Counted from the first letter of the stretch, positions 18,118-26,756 are shown. The stretch is 40,906 bases of DNA from Lachnospiraceae bacterium (GCA_900772845.1 CAAGSD010000047.1:1-40906), one strand, 5' to 3'. Translations and numbers: made by a program. Notes: generated by a model not told the origin, from the sequence alone.

Positions 18118-20037
18118 TTATATCCGGCAGGCTGCAAATCGTCTCCGGAAGGAATTCCAATCTTCTCCACCGCTTCGTTCCATGACGATTGCTTTTGCTT
18201 TTTGTCCATCCGGAATATATTTCTTTATAATGTTTTGCATCCGTTCCGGTGTCTCTTCGGCATCGGTCATCACCAATATAGTCCCTACGGCTTTTCCTGC
18301 TGCCAGAAAATACTCCATAATGTTCGGTATTTTCCCCTGGTGCAGGAAGCAGGACGCCGTCTCTGTGGAAAGTGCTTTTAAGATCATTACGCTCCGCTCC
18401 TTTTCCGCTCTTTCAAAATACGCCGGTGTATATACATAGATCGTACTTACTTTCTCTTCCTCCGCAAGATAATCATAATGTATATGCACCTGACCGTGCA
18501 CTGTATCCACAAGTTCTGTCAGTGGGAACTCCGGATCCGGCATTTCCAGATAGTTCACAGCCCTGTCTCCCGAGTATCCCACCGGAGCATCCGGGTTGAT
18601 TATATCCGTACCATTCGCCCTGAAATATACATTATGGTATCCCGGGGTGATGCTGTGGATTTCCCCTGTCCAGTATCCTTGTATTTCCTGATCTTTCCTG
18701 AGTTTTAGGAATTCTTTTCCGTCCAGGGCGGCTTCTACCGAGACTGCCTCCGGTACCTCGAAGCATACGGCTGCCGTTCCCTGTTCAGTAATGCAGATTC
18801 CGTGAGGGATGTCCGGGTATTTTCCTGCAGGCCTCCCTGCTTCATCGGTCTCAAAGCGGATCTGGCGGTATACCGGATCGAACATCAGCATGTGCTCTTC
18901 CATGGTCTGCATCCGGAGTCTCTGCCTTGTGATTCCGGCAGTTTTTTCTCCGGGGATATCATCCGCCTCCGCACCCTTATTCCTGAATAGCAGCGGCACA
19001 AAATCATACAGGCTTTTCCTCCAGACATGCCATTCGTGATATCCCTCATATACTTTGGAAATGCAATACTTTCCCGCATTTTCAAACTTTTGTTCTATCT
19101 GCTTCATCCCCGTTCTGATCTGATCCTCATAGCATCCACAGGACATAAATACGACATCCAATGTTTCCTTACTGTCGCAGATCCGTTCCATCTCATGAAT
19201 AGCAACTCCGGAAAAAACACCTGCAGCAGAAAATAACATCATATTTTTTGCCACAATATCCGTAGTCTGCGCCGATCCCAGGGAAAGTCCTGCCATTGCC
19301 CGGTAGTTTCTTCCCTTTTTGACCCGAAAATTATTTTCAATATAAGGAATAATATTATAAATCAGTTCACCCTCAAAATCCCCGGGATAAAATACAGGTT
19401 TTTCTCCATTTTTGAAAGCATACCCGCTGCTCATGACTACGATCATTTTCTCGCACTTTTCCTCTGCGATCAGATAGTCCATGATAAAGTTCGTCTTCCC
19501 CTGCCAGATCCATCCGGTCTCGTTCTCTCCTACGCCATGCTGCAGATACAATACCGGATATCTTTCATCTCCTTCTTCATATCCATAAGGCGTATAGACA
19601 TAGCATTCCTTCAAGTGACCGCTCACCTTTGAAACATATTTGCAGATACTAACCGTACCATGAGGAATATCCTTTGCAAAATAGAAATCCACATTCTTCT
19701 CCTGCACCTCAAAAGTATTGATCGCAGCAAAACACCCATAAGAAATTCCGGCGTACGGATTGCAGATCCGTACACCGTCCACATACCAGAAATAATAATG
19801 CATCCCCCAGTGAAAATCTTGAACTTCCGCAAAAAATCCGCCCTGCCCATCGGGCATCAGATTTATTTTTTTATTTGTAAAATATCCCCCAAGTCCGGCA
19901 ACCTGTACTATTTTTGCTGCCGGTGCATACAGATAAAAAATGACTGCGCCGTCTTCTTTCACTGTAACAGATGGTCTTCCTGTTCTTCTTTTTTCGATTG
20001 GATATCTGTCCAAAGCTCCGTTTCTCTTCTCGTTCAT
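18118..20037 (-). CDS. CE1-type esterase with duplicated E-set plus esterase halves, second copy inactive
   Basis: A 639-residue cytoplasmic alpha/beta-hydrolase related to feruloyl and acetylxylan esterases (CE1). Residues 20-115 form an early-set immunoglobulin-like (CBM48-like) domain. Residues 125-350 form the esterase with YLQHGVGENETGW, nucleophile Ser252 in AGLSLGSAQ, and His334 in EGYHEWHVWR. Residues 415-500 look like a second early-set domain, and 511-639 repeat the first part of the esterase (HGQVHIHYDYL, IYVYTPAYF, GKIPNIMEYFLAAGK) but lack any GxSxG and stop after about 130 residues. It probably removes ferulate or acetate from imported oligosaccharides. Its ribosome site lies inside the hairpin at 20038-20091. 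Confidence 0.85.
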   Translation of the reverse strand: MNEKRNGALDRYPIEKRRTGRPSVTVKEDGAVIFYLYAPAAKIVQVAGLGGYFTNKKINLMPDGQGGFFAEVQDFHWGMHYYFWYVDGVRICNPYAGISYGCFAAINTFEVQEKNVDFYFAKDIPHGTVSICKYVSKVSGHLKECYVYTPYGYEEGDERYPVLYLQHGVGENETGWIWQGKTNFIMDYLIAEEKCEKMIVVMSSGYAFKNGEKPVFYPGDFEGELIYNIIPYIENNFRVKKGRNYRAMAGLSLGSAQTTDIVAKNMMLFSAAGVFSGVAIHEMERICDSKETLDVVFMSCGCYEDQIRTGMKQIEQKFENAGKYCISKVYEGYHEWHVWRKSLYDFVPLLFRNKGAEADDIPGEKTAGITRQRLRMQTMEEHMLMFDPVYRQIRFETDEAGRPAGKYPDIPHGICITEQGTAAVCFEVPEAVSVEAALDGKEFLKLRKDQEIQGYWTGEIHSITPGYHNVYFRANGTDIINPDAPVGYSGDRAVNYLEMPDPEFPLTELVDTVHGQVHIHYDYLAEEEKVSTIYVYTPAYFERAEKERSVMILKALSTETASCFLHQGKIPNIMEYFLAAGKAVGTILVMTDAEETPERMQNIIKKYIPDGQKAKAIVMERSGGEDWNSFRRRFAACRI

Positions 20038-20091
20038 AAAAAAATACCCCCAATCCTTTTCTTTAGTGTAAAGGAATTTGGAGGTATTTTT
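20038..20091 (-). terminator. Terminator/attenuator hairpin containing the CE1 ribosome site
   Basis: On the minus strand a 9-bp outer stem (AAAAATACC / GGTATTTTT) continues through 5 and then 5 more pairs with a 2-base bulge, closing on a loop of about 12 bases. A T-run ends directly at the ATG of the CE1 gene (20037). The only purine-rich ribosome site, GGGGG, lies in the 3' arm. It should reduce expression of downstream esterases relative to SBP2. Confidence 0.7.
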
Positions 20092-20123
20092 CTATTTGTT
20101 TTTTATACTTTTATGTGAAAAAC

Positions 20124-21758
20124 TTATCCTTTTACTCTTTTTTCCACCTCAAGCTGCAACATCTGGTAATAAACCTCAGGGTTGCAGGAATGGTACTCTT
20201 CCATATACTGCTCCCACGCAGTTTCAAAATCTTCTGCCAGAATCACCTGGGGAAGCCATTTATACTTGACAGCCTCCATCTGATCCCTGCTCTGACCGGC
20301 AGGAGAATTGGCGGACAGGGATGTAGTGTAGCTATACATGGGATACCATGCCCCAGGAGCCTCATTGTTGCCGATCATGTCCACATAATTTGTCACTCCA
20401 TAAGCAGAAAAACATTCTTGAATATCCGTCGGTTGATTTTTATAAAATTCCGTTGTCTGATATTCCAGCGAAAACGCATTGATTCCATCTGAAAGCCTTC
20501 CTTCTACTCTGGGAAAATAAGAATAAAAACAAAAGTGTTTTCTCCTTTCCTCCGAAGTCAACCACCGCTTTGCCTGCTCCTCAGTCAGGTAGAACAATCC
20601 GTCCTCGTCCACACGGTAGTCGACTCCCTCTTCGCCCCAGAATCGCAGTTTAATGATCTCCGTTTCCAACAGATCGCTGACAAACTGCAAAGCTCCGTCA
20701 ATATCCTCGCAGGATACCGTAATGGATAAGCCTGTAGAACTGTCCAGCTCTGCGGAACGCGTTACATGCCATTTATTGGTAATTCCCTCTTCTCTGGTAA
20801 TCGGGAGCGGAACATAATCGCAGCCCTGTTCCCTGAGCCCCTGTTCATCATAGGCATTCTGAATCGAATAGTAGAACTGCCACCACTGGTCCGGCATTCC
20901 GCAGACCGCACCTGTGGATAGTTTTTCCAGATAATCCTCATAGGTCTCTGTAAATACCTCTGCGCCGAGAATACCTTTGTGATATTCCTCATTCAGCTTT
21001 TTAAAGTACCATTTTGCGGTATCCGTGGTATTATAATCAATAACCTGTAACGTATCCGGATCCACAATGCAGCTTCCGTCATTGGGATAGCCATCCAGAA
21101 ACTGTGGAATATTTTCCAGGCAGAAGTACCGCCAGCCATCACACAAAATCGTAAACGGAATATTCGGGGTTCCATCTTCCATCACAGGATTCGCTGCCAC
21201 ATAGCGCTCGATAAGATCGAAATATTCATCTACGGTACGTATATCCGGATACCCAGCCCATTTCAATACTCTGGTCTGGATCCAGAAGGCCTCACCGGAG
21301 TGGGTCACCTCTACATCTTCACCGTGGGTCACACCAAACTGGGGGATCCAATAAATATGACCGTCCGGTCTGCGGAATCTCTCCCACTGTTCTTCTGTCA
21401 GGTAATTTTTAATATTGGGGTAATCATCCCAGTACTCATCTAAGGGAAGTAATGCTCCCGCTTCATAAAGGCTGGTGTCTCCGGAAATAAAATCCGGATA
21501 GTCTCCACTCACAATATAACTGTTCAGGGCATTTTCCTTGGACTGACCCACCAGCCATAATTCTTCACAATCCGCACCTGTCAGTCGTGCAATTTCTTTT
21601 TTTATATCATTATTCTGGTCAATGGCTTCTCCTTCCACAGCAAAAAAAGCCGTGAAATGCTTCACATGGTTCTGCGCCGCCGTTTGTGCATACGCAAAAT
21701 ACAATATTGCACCCAGAATTCCAAACACTGCTACTGCTGCAATGATTCTTTTTTTCAA
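20124..21758 (-). CDS. Second LplA-type solute-binding protein without lipobox (SBP2)
   Basis: A 544-residue paralog of SBP1; in one central block 75 of 92 aligned residues are identical (AFWIQTRVLKWAGYP to DYNTTDTA). The mature fold is complete, with matching WIPQF and PDQWWQF aromatic segments. Unlike SBP1 it has no lipobox Cys. Its N-terminus is a short basic stretch and one hydrophobic segment ending YFAYAQTAAQ, so it is either membrane-anchored or cleaved after AYA and released. Translation begins at a TTG (21758) with AGAGGGG eight bases upstream. It follows nfo by 28 bases and no permease genes adjoin it. It may feed the same permeases or serve as a sensor partner for the YesM kinase. 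Confidence 0.88.
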   Translation of the reverse strand: MKKRIIAAVAVFGILGAILYFAYAQTAAQNHVKHFTAFFAVEGEAIDQNNDIKKEIARLTGADCEELWLVGQSKENALNSYIVSGDYPDFISGDTSLYEAGALLPLDEYWDDYPNIKNYLTEEQWERFRRPDGHIYWIPQFGVTHGEDVEVTHSGEAFWIQTRVLKWAGYPDIRTVDEYFDLIERYVAANPVMEDGTPNIPFTILCDGWRYFCLENIPQFLDGYPNDGSCIVDPDTLQVIDYNTTDTAKWYFKKLNEEYHKGILGAEVFTETYEDYLEKLSTGAVCGMPDQWWQFYYSIQNAYDEQGLREQGCDYVPLPITREEGITNKWHVTRSAELDSSTGLSITVSCEDIDGALQFVSDLLETEIIKLRFWGEEGVDYRVDEDGLFYLTEEQAKRWLTSEERRKHFCFYSYFPRVEGRLSDGINAFSLEYQTTEFYKNQPTDIQECFSAYGVTNYVDMIGNNEAPGAWYPMYSYTTSLSANSPAGQSRDQMEAVKYKWLPQVILAEDFETAWEQYMEEYHSCNPEVYYQMLQLEVEKRVKG

Positions 21759-21786
21759 TCGTCTGCCCCTCTTGCTTCTCTGTTTT

Positions 21787-22653
21787 TCAGGCTTTCAGCC
21801 ATGCGATCTCCTGCTTGTACGGAGGGATCGTCTTCTTGTCCTCGCCCTCCGCACACAGCCAGGGCGTCTCTAATATCTTCGGCACAGCGGTAAACCGCTC
21901 GTCATGGACGATCCGGTGCAGGGTCTCATAGCCGATGGTACCCTGTCCGATATTGGCATGGCGGTCCTTGTGGGCTCCTAAAGGATTCAGGCTGTCGTTC
22001 ACATGGATCACTGCGATCTGGTCCAATCCCAGAATCTTGTCAAACTGCGCAAGCACACCTTCGTAATCATTCACCAGATCATATCCGGCATCGTTCACAT
22101 GACAGGTGTCAAAGCATACCCGCAGTCTATCCTTCCGCTCTACTCTGTCATAGATCATGCGCAGCTCTTCGAAAGTTCTGCCGACCTCACTGCCCTTGCC
22201 TGCCATGGTTTCCAGTGCGATATTGACCTCACTGTCATCTGCGTTGAGCACCAGATTCAGTCCCTTTGCAATCTGCTCCACGGATGCTTCCACACCGGCA
22301 CTTAAGGCAGACCCCGGATGCAGTACCAGTACCTTACTGTGAAAGGCGGCGGCACGTTTTACTTCTTTTGCCAGAAATTCCACGCCGAAATCGAACATTT
22401 CCGGCTTCTCCATGTTGCCTAAATTAATAATATAGGGAGCATGAATGACTACCTCTCTGATACCTGCTTTTTCGGCATAGGCAAGCCCCTCATCAATTCT
22501 CAGCTCTCCGATTTCCTTGCGTCTCGTGTTCTGGGGTGCCCCGGTGTAGACCATCAGCGTATTGGCACCGTAGCTTTCCGCCTCCTTCACAGAGCCTAAA
22601 AACATCTCTTTTCCCGACATTCCCACATGGGAACCCAATAATATCTCTGACAT
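21787..22653 (-). CDS. nfo: Deoxyribonuclease IV (AP endonuclease)
   Basis: A 288-residue TIM-barrel enzyme that incises DNA 5' to abasic sites in base excision repair, using three metal ions. It begins LLGSHVGMSGK and carries the family signatures: VVIHAPYIINLGN, KVLVLHPGSAL, IALETMAGKGSEVG, CFDTCHVNDAGYD, VIHVNDS and HANIGQGTIGYE. The His, Glu and Asp metal ligands are all within these motifs. Length is normal for bacterial Nfo. SBP2 follows within 28 bases and may be co-transcribed; no functional link is apparent. The start has AAGGAG upstream. Confidence 0.95.
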   Translation of the reverse strand: MSEILLGSHVGMSGKEMFLGSVKEAESYGANTLMVYTGAPQNTRRKEIGELRIDEGLAYAEKAGIREVVIHAPYIINLGNMEKPEMFDFGVEFLAKEVKRAAAFHSKVLVLHPGSALSAGVEASVEQIAKGLNLVLNADDSEVNIALETMAGKGSEVGRTFEELRMIYDRVERKDRLRVCFDTCHVNDAGYDLVNDYEGVLAQFDKILGLDQIAVIHVNDSLNPLGAHKDRHANIGQGTIGYETLHRIVHDERFTAVPKILETPWLCAEGEDKKTIPPYKQEIAWLKA

Positions 22654-22713
22654 AAAATCTGATAACTCCTTTGAAATAGATTATTCTTTCCAAGAACCAC
22701 ATTGGAATTGCCA

Positions 22714-22926
22714 TTATAAAACCGCAACTATTTTAATACCTATTTTTTCACTACATATAACGCAGCTTTCATATCGTCCAGATACAATTCTCGGCTCATA
22801 CAACACATCCATTCCCATTCCTATCATATCTAAGGTTAATCCGTTTACGTCTTTCCTTTGTCTGACATCAAATACGATATACCACAGTCCATCCTTACCT
22901 TCTTCTATAAATATCTTACCTTCCAT
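22714..22926 (-). CDS. Small hypothetical protein translationally coupled to the MFS gene
   Basis: A 70-residue ORF whose ATG shares one base with the MFS stop (TAATG), an arrangement that usually indicates coupled translation. The protein has alternating hydrophobic strands (LWYIVFDVRQRKDV, ESCVICSEKIGIKIVAVL) and a CVIC pair, but I recognise no family. A separate ribosome site is weak (GGAG about 13 bases upstream). It could be a small beta-rich protein, or a spurious frame at the end of the operon. It was kept because of the coupling and because it fills the gap before nfo. Confidence 0.45.
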   Translation of the reverse strand: MEGKIFIEEGKDGLWYIVFDVRQRKDVNGLTLDMIGMGMDVLYEPRIVSGRYESCVICSEKIGIKIVAVL

Positions 22927-24116
22927 TATTCTGAAAATTCTCCATTTTCCATTCTACATAGAATGATTCCTATAAGCAACAGTACTGGAAAAATAATTCC
23001 TGCCAGGATTCCCATTTTCATGTTATCCTCCAAAGCTCCTGATACCATCCCAACCAATGTAGGACCTCCCGAACAGCCTATATCTCCGCCCAATGCCAAC
23101 AAAGCAAACATAGCTGTTCCGCCTTTGGGCAAAGCAGCCGATGCCTTGCTGAAAGTTCCCGGCCACGCAATTCCCACTGACAACCCACAGACGGCGCAGG
23201 CAATCAGATTTAACACTGGCATCGATGATAACGAAATCCCCAAATAAGATAAAATACATAAAAAACTACTAAAGATCATAAAGTGTTCCAAATTGATACG
23301 GTCGCCATATTTACCGTAAAATAATCTTGAGGTTCCCATTAAGATTGCAAATGCCATCGGTCCCGCCAGATCCCCGGCTGCCTTGGAAATACCAAGACCT
23401 TTTTCCGCAAAAGCAGACGCCCATTGGCTTACTGCCTGTTCACTTGCTCCCGCACATATCATCATGATCAGCAGTATCCAAAATATTTTTAACCGGAATA
23501 AATCCTTTAACCCAAGTCCGGCCTCTCCATCCGCAAGCAATGGCTCCATCGGGACTTTTGCAAAAGCAAAAGCATTTCCAAGGGGAATTACCGCCCAAAT
23601 AATAGCTAATATTTTCCAGTTATCTATACCAGCCACATGAAAAAACAATGTTGAAATGAGTACAACTCCTGCATGTCCCCAACAATAAAAAGAATGAAGC
23701 AGACTCATTGCTTTCTCCTTATTATCCGATGGACACGCTTCAACAACCGGACTTACCAGAACTTCCAAAAGTCCGCCACCCACTGCATAAATCATTACAG
23801 AAGTCAATATCCCTATAAATGGTACCGGTATCATTTCCGGTAAAACTGTAAGAAGGATCAATCCTGCCGCTGCCAGAACATGAGCCATAACCATGGATAT
23901 GCGATAACCTATTCTATCAACAAACCTGACGGAAAGAAGATCGACCAACAATTGAATTCCAAAATTAAAAGTCACCAGTAATGTAATCTGAGAAATCGGC
24001 ACATGATAGTTTTTCTGAAAAAACAAGAAAAGTAATGGCACGAAATTGTTAACGATAGCTTGTACAATATACCCCACAAAGCAGGCTGTAATTGTCTTGT
24101 TGTATTGATTTTTCAT
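22926..24116 (-). CDS. Major facilitator superfamily transporter
   Basis: A 396-residue inner-membrane transporter with about 12 hydrophobic segments. The loop between segments 2 and 3 has the MFS motif-A variant SVRFVDRIGYRISM. The first segment region is ITACFVGYIVQAIVNNFVPLLFLFF. The substrate is not evident; sugar-type MFS is a guess from the adjacent AraC/cupin regulator. The ATG at 24116 follows AGGAGGAAACAAA. It is divergent from the AraC gene at 24232, with overlapping promoters, so that regulator probably controls it. Confidence 0.82.
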   Translation of the reverse strand: MKNQYNKTITACFVGYIVQAIVNNFVPLLFLFFQKNYHVPISQITLLVTFNFGIQLLVDLLSVRFVDRIGYRISMVMAHVLAAAGLILLTVLPEMIPVPFIGILTSVMIYAVGGGLLEVLVSPVVEACPSDNKEKAMSLLHSFYCWGHAGVVLISTLFFHVAGIDNWKILAIIWAVIPLGNAFAFAKVPMEPLLADGEAGLGLKDLFRLKIFWILLIMMICAGASEQAVSQWASAFAEKGLGISKAAGDLAGPMAFAILMGTSRLFYGKYGDRINLEHFMIFSSFLCILSYLGISLSSMPVLNLIACAVCGLSVGIAWPGTFSKASAALPKGGTAMFALLALGGDIGCSGGPTLVGMVSGALEDNMKMGILAGIIFPVLLLIGIILCRMENGEFSE

Positions 24117-24139
24117 TTTGTTTCCTCCTGTTAGGTGGA

Positions 24140-24173
24140 ATTATATCGCAAATCAAAGATTCAGTCATTGCAC
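24140..24173. promoter_or_regulatory. Overlapping divergent promoters of the MFS and AraC genes
   Basis: On the minus strand TATAAT lies at 24145-24140 with TGACTG 16 bases upstream, serving the MFS gene. On the plus strand TTGCAC at 24168-24173 is 18 bases from TACAAT at 24192-24197, serving the AraC gene. Both fit normal distances to their starts. The shared region is a natural site for AraC control. Confidence 0.5.
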
Positions 24174-24231
24174 AAAATCGCATTTTTATAGTACAATATA
24201 ACAAACTCTATCGTTTGTGAGGAAATCTACC

Positions 24232-25140
24232 ATGAATTTTTATAAAATAACTACAGATGAAACACTACGCGAAACCGTCCAGCATGGCAGTGATCATTAT
24301 CCATTTGCATACTATCCTGAAAATATCTGGGAATTTGACTTTCATCGCATTGACTGGCACTGGCATCATGAGTTGGAATTTTTATATGTTGCTGAAGGCT
24401 CTGTTCTCTGCCTTGCAGGAACAAGTAAAATAGAACTGCCGAAAGGCTGCGGCATATTTATCAATAGTGGTATCATTCATCGTTTTGAAGTACAAGGCAG
24501 TACATTTACACCTAACATTGTTTTTTCGCCGGCTCTGTTAGCCCCCGAAAACAGCCTCATTTATGAAAAGTATATTCTCCCTGTGATAAACTCTTCTGTT
24601 CCCTATCAGGTGCTTCGCCCATACAACCGGTGGGAAAATCAGATTCTGCAGCTTTTGACACATATTTTTTCCCTTCAGGAAGCAAAGGAAACTAATGAAT
24701 TAGGTACCATGCAGCTTTTACTTCAGCTTTGGAACATACTATTTGAAAATAAAGATTGGAACTCCGATCCTGACAGTATTCATCGGTTAAATCACAAACA
24801 GGCAGGCTTACAAACTATGATGCAATATATTCATGACCACTATATGGAAGAAATTACGCTGGAAATGATTGCAGCATCGGCATCTATCAGCAAAAGTGGT
24901 GCTTTACACATTTTTCAATCCAACATCCACTGTTCTCCGGTAGCATATCTGATTCAATACAGACTGGCGCAGGCTGCCGAACAGCTTTATACTACTCAAA
25001 AAAGCGTTTTTTCCATTGCTGAAGAAAACGGCTTTACAAGTTCCGGCTATTTTTGTCGAAAATTCAGACAGCATTATCATATGAGTCCCAATGAATACAG
25101 AAAGAAGAAGTTGACTCATTGTATCAGTCATCCAGTATAA
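24232..25140 (+). CDS. AraC-family regulator (cupin plus HTH)
   Basis: A regulator of 302 residues. The N-terminal cupin has DWHWHHELEFLYVAEGSV with clustered His and IFINSGIIHRFE. The C-terminus has the AraC double helix-turn-helix (ITLEMIAASASISKSGALHIF, then EENGFTSSGYFCRKFRQHYHMSPNEYR). The start at 24232 is preceded by GAGG at nine bases; an in-frame GTG at 24217 has no ribosome site. It is divergent from the MFS gene and probably controls it in response to a small ligand. Confidence 0.85.
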   Translation: MNFYKITTDETLRETVQHGSDHYPFAYYPENIWEFDFHRIDWHWHHELEFLYVAEGSVLCLAGTSKIELPKGCGIFINSGIIHRFEVQGSTFTPNIVFSPALLAPENSLIYEKYILPVINSSVPYQVLRPYNRWENQILQLLTHIFSLQEAKETNELGTMQLLLQLWNILFENKDWNSDPDSIHRLNHKQAGLQTMMQYIHDHYMEEITLEMIAASASISKSGALHIFQSNIHCSPVAYLIQYRLAQAAEQLYTTQKSVFSIAEENGFTSSGYFCRKFRQHYHMSPNEYRKKKLTHCISHPV

Positions 25141-25141
25141 A

Positions 25142-25297
25142 CCACATAACTTTGACCAGTATGCCATAGATCATGGGGAAGCTCTGATCACACAGGGCGC
25201 TCTGGTATTTTTTGCCCTGGATGATATGGGAAAAGTCATCGCCACCTGTATGGAACTGACCAATAGCAATTCTTACGCTTTTACAACCACCACTTAA
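25142..25297 (+). pseudogene. Truncated 3' remnant of an unrecognised gene
   Basis: An open frame of about 50 codons reads HNFDQYAIDHGEALITQGAL followed by VFFALDDMGKVIATCMEL and ends TTTT-stop at 25297. It has a convincing amino-acid pattern but no start codon or ribosome site in place, and runs directly out of the end of the AraC gene in another frame. It looks like the C-terminus of a lost gene left at a deletion junction. I could not name the family. Confidence 0.4.
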
Positions 25298-25318
25298 AGG
25301 CAGGACTCACCTCTGTTG

Positions 25319-26677
25319 CTACCGGATCAGAAGCAGCCATGCCATTCCATAATAGGTCACTACTGCCACCAGATCGTTTACTGTGGTGATCAGGGGACCG
25401 GATGCCACTGCGGGATCTACCTTGATCTTATGGAAAAACATGGGGATCACCGTACCAACAGCGCTGGAGATTGCCATTGCCACCAGCAGGGATACTCCCA
25501 CACAGCCGGAGATCCCAAAGGCTCCCATCCAGGTATAACCCTTGAAGAAATGCACATAAATGCCAAGGCACAGAAGCGCCATCACGCCCAACAAAATACC
25601 ATTTAAGGAACCGGTCTTTACTTCCTTGACCACCAGCTGGAACTTCTGTTTTCCTGTCAGGTTCTCGTCCATCAGCACACGGATTGTCACTGCCAGGGAC
25701 TGGGTTCCCACATTTCCCGCCATATCCAGCACCAATGACTGGAAGCAGATCACGATAGGAAGTACCGCCACCACGTTTTCAAAAAGTCCCACCACGGAGG
25801 ATACCGCCATGCCTAAGAACAGCAGGATGATCAGCCAGGGCAGTCGCTTTTTCATGCTTTGAAGTGTGGGCTCCTTCAGATCCTCTTCTGCGGTCAGACC
25901 TGCTAACTTTGCATAGTCCTCGCCCATCTCATTGTCTACCATTTCGATCAGGTCTTCGGATGTGATGACACCGAGGATTTTCTTATCTTCTGACAATACG
26001 GGAATCGAGTCCTCCGCATAATCCAGGATCCTGTCCATACAATCATCGATCTTCTCATGATCGGTCACATAAGGATAAGATTTCAACACCAGATCTTCCA
26101 GATGCGCATTTTCCCTTGCCCGGATCAGATCCTTCAGATCGATGGCTCCGGCGAAAACACCCTTTTCATCTACCACATAGATGGTCATGATATTGTCGTT
26201 TTCTCCGGCCTGCTTTACCAACTCGCTCATAGCCTGCCTGATGGTCAGGTTCTCCGGGATACAGATGTAGTTCGTCGTCATGCAGCTGCCGATCTCTTCT
26301 TCATCATAGGACAGCAGCATCTTCACATCTTTTTTCGCATCCTCGTCCAGCATCCGGACGATCTGTTCTTTCTCTTCCGGATCCAGATCTTCCAACAAAT
26401 CGACGGCGTCATCGGAATCCATCTCGGAGATCACTCTCGCAGCACTCTCCACAGACAGTTCCCGGATATACTTACGGGGTTCCTCAATGTATTTGAAGAT
26501 TTCTGCGACCTTCTGCGCTCCCAGCAGATGATACAATCGCTTCCGTTCTTCCTCTGTCATCCCCGCCATCATATCGGCAATATCGTTTTTATGATAATTC
26601 AATAAAAAATCCAGGATCTCCTCATCCGTTTTCTCGCTGCGGAATAATTCTGCCAGTTCGGAATATTTCTTGTTCAT
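25319..26677 (-). CDS. mgtE: Magnesium transporter MgtE
   Basis: A 452-residue Mg2+ channel of normal length. The N-terminal helical superhelix domain (to about residue 130) has the acidic DSDDAVDLLEDLDPEEKEQI stretch that senses Mg2+. A CBS pair follows (SYDEEEIGSCMTTNYICIPE, then VITSEDLIEMVDNEMGEDYAKLAG). Five membrane segments make the pore, including SLVLDMAGNVGTQSLAVTIR and the last one with ASGPLITTVNDLVAV. The ATG at 26677 has AAGGAG upstream. There is no promoter within the 50 bases between the start and the upstream terminator, so it is likely transcribed through that terminator. Confidence 0.95.
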   Translation of the reverse strand: MNKKYSELAELFRSEKTDEEILDFLLNYHKNDIADMMAGMTEEERKRLYHLLGAQKVAEIFKYIEEPRKYIRELSVESAARVISEMDSDDAVDLLEDLDPEEKEQIVRMLDEDAKKDVKMLLSYDEEEIGSCMTTNYICIPENLTIRQAMSELVKQAGENDNIMTIYVVDEKGVFAGAIDLKDLIRARENAHLEDLVLKSYPYVTDHEKIDDCMDRILDYAEDSIPVLSEDKKILGVITSEDLIEMVDNEMGEDYAKLAGLTAEEDLKEPTLQSMKKRLPWLIILLFLGMAVSSVVGLFENVVAVLPIVICFQSLVLDMAGNVGTQSLAVTIRVLMDENLTGKQKFQLVVKEVKTGSLNGILLGVMALLCLGIYVHFFKGYTWMGAFGISGCVGVSLLVAMAISSAVGTVIPMFFHKIKVDPAVASGPLITTVNDLVAVVTYYGMAWLLLIR

Positions 26678-26727
26678 AGTCTAAGTCTCCTTTCTCGTTC
26701 TCATCTTTTAAATGCAACGTAAAGGGC

Positions 26728-26756
26728 AAAACAAAAGAAGCATCACACGATGCTTC
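26728..26756 (-). terminator. Intrinsic terminator in the mgtE leader
   Basis: On the minus strand GAAGCATC-GTGT-GATGCTTC (26756-26737) is followed by TTTTGTTTTG. It lies 51 bases before the mgtE start and just after the tiny leader ORFs. It is either the end of a separate small transcript or an attenuator for mgtE. Confidence 0.75.

Noticed and set aside
18026..18160. Longer N-terminus for the SGNH esterase
   Set aside because: It would overlap the CE1 gene, has no ribosome site, and encodes sequence upstream of a clear promoter and GGAGG-ATG.
25142..25297. Assigning the remnant to a thioesterase-like family
   Set aside because: The resemblance is vague and covers about 50 residues, so no name is given.
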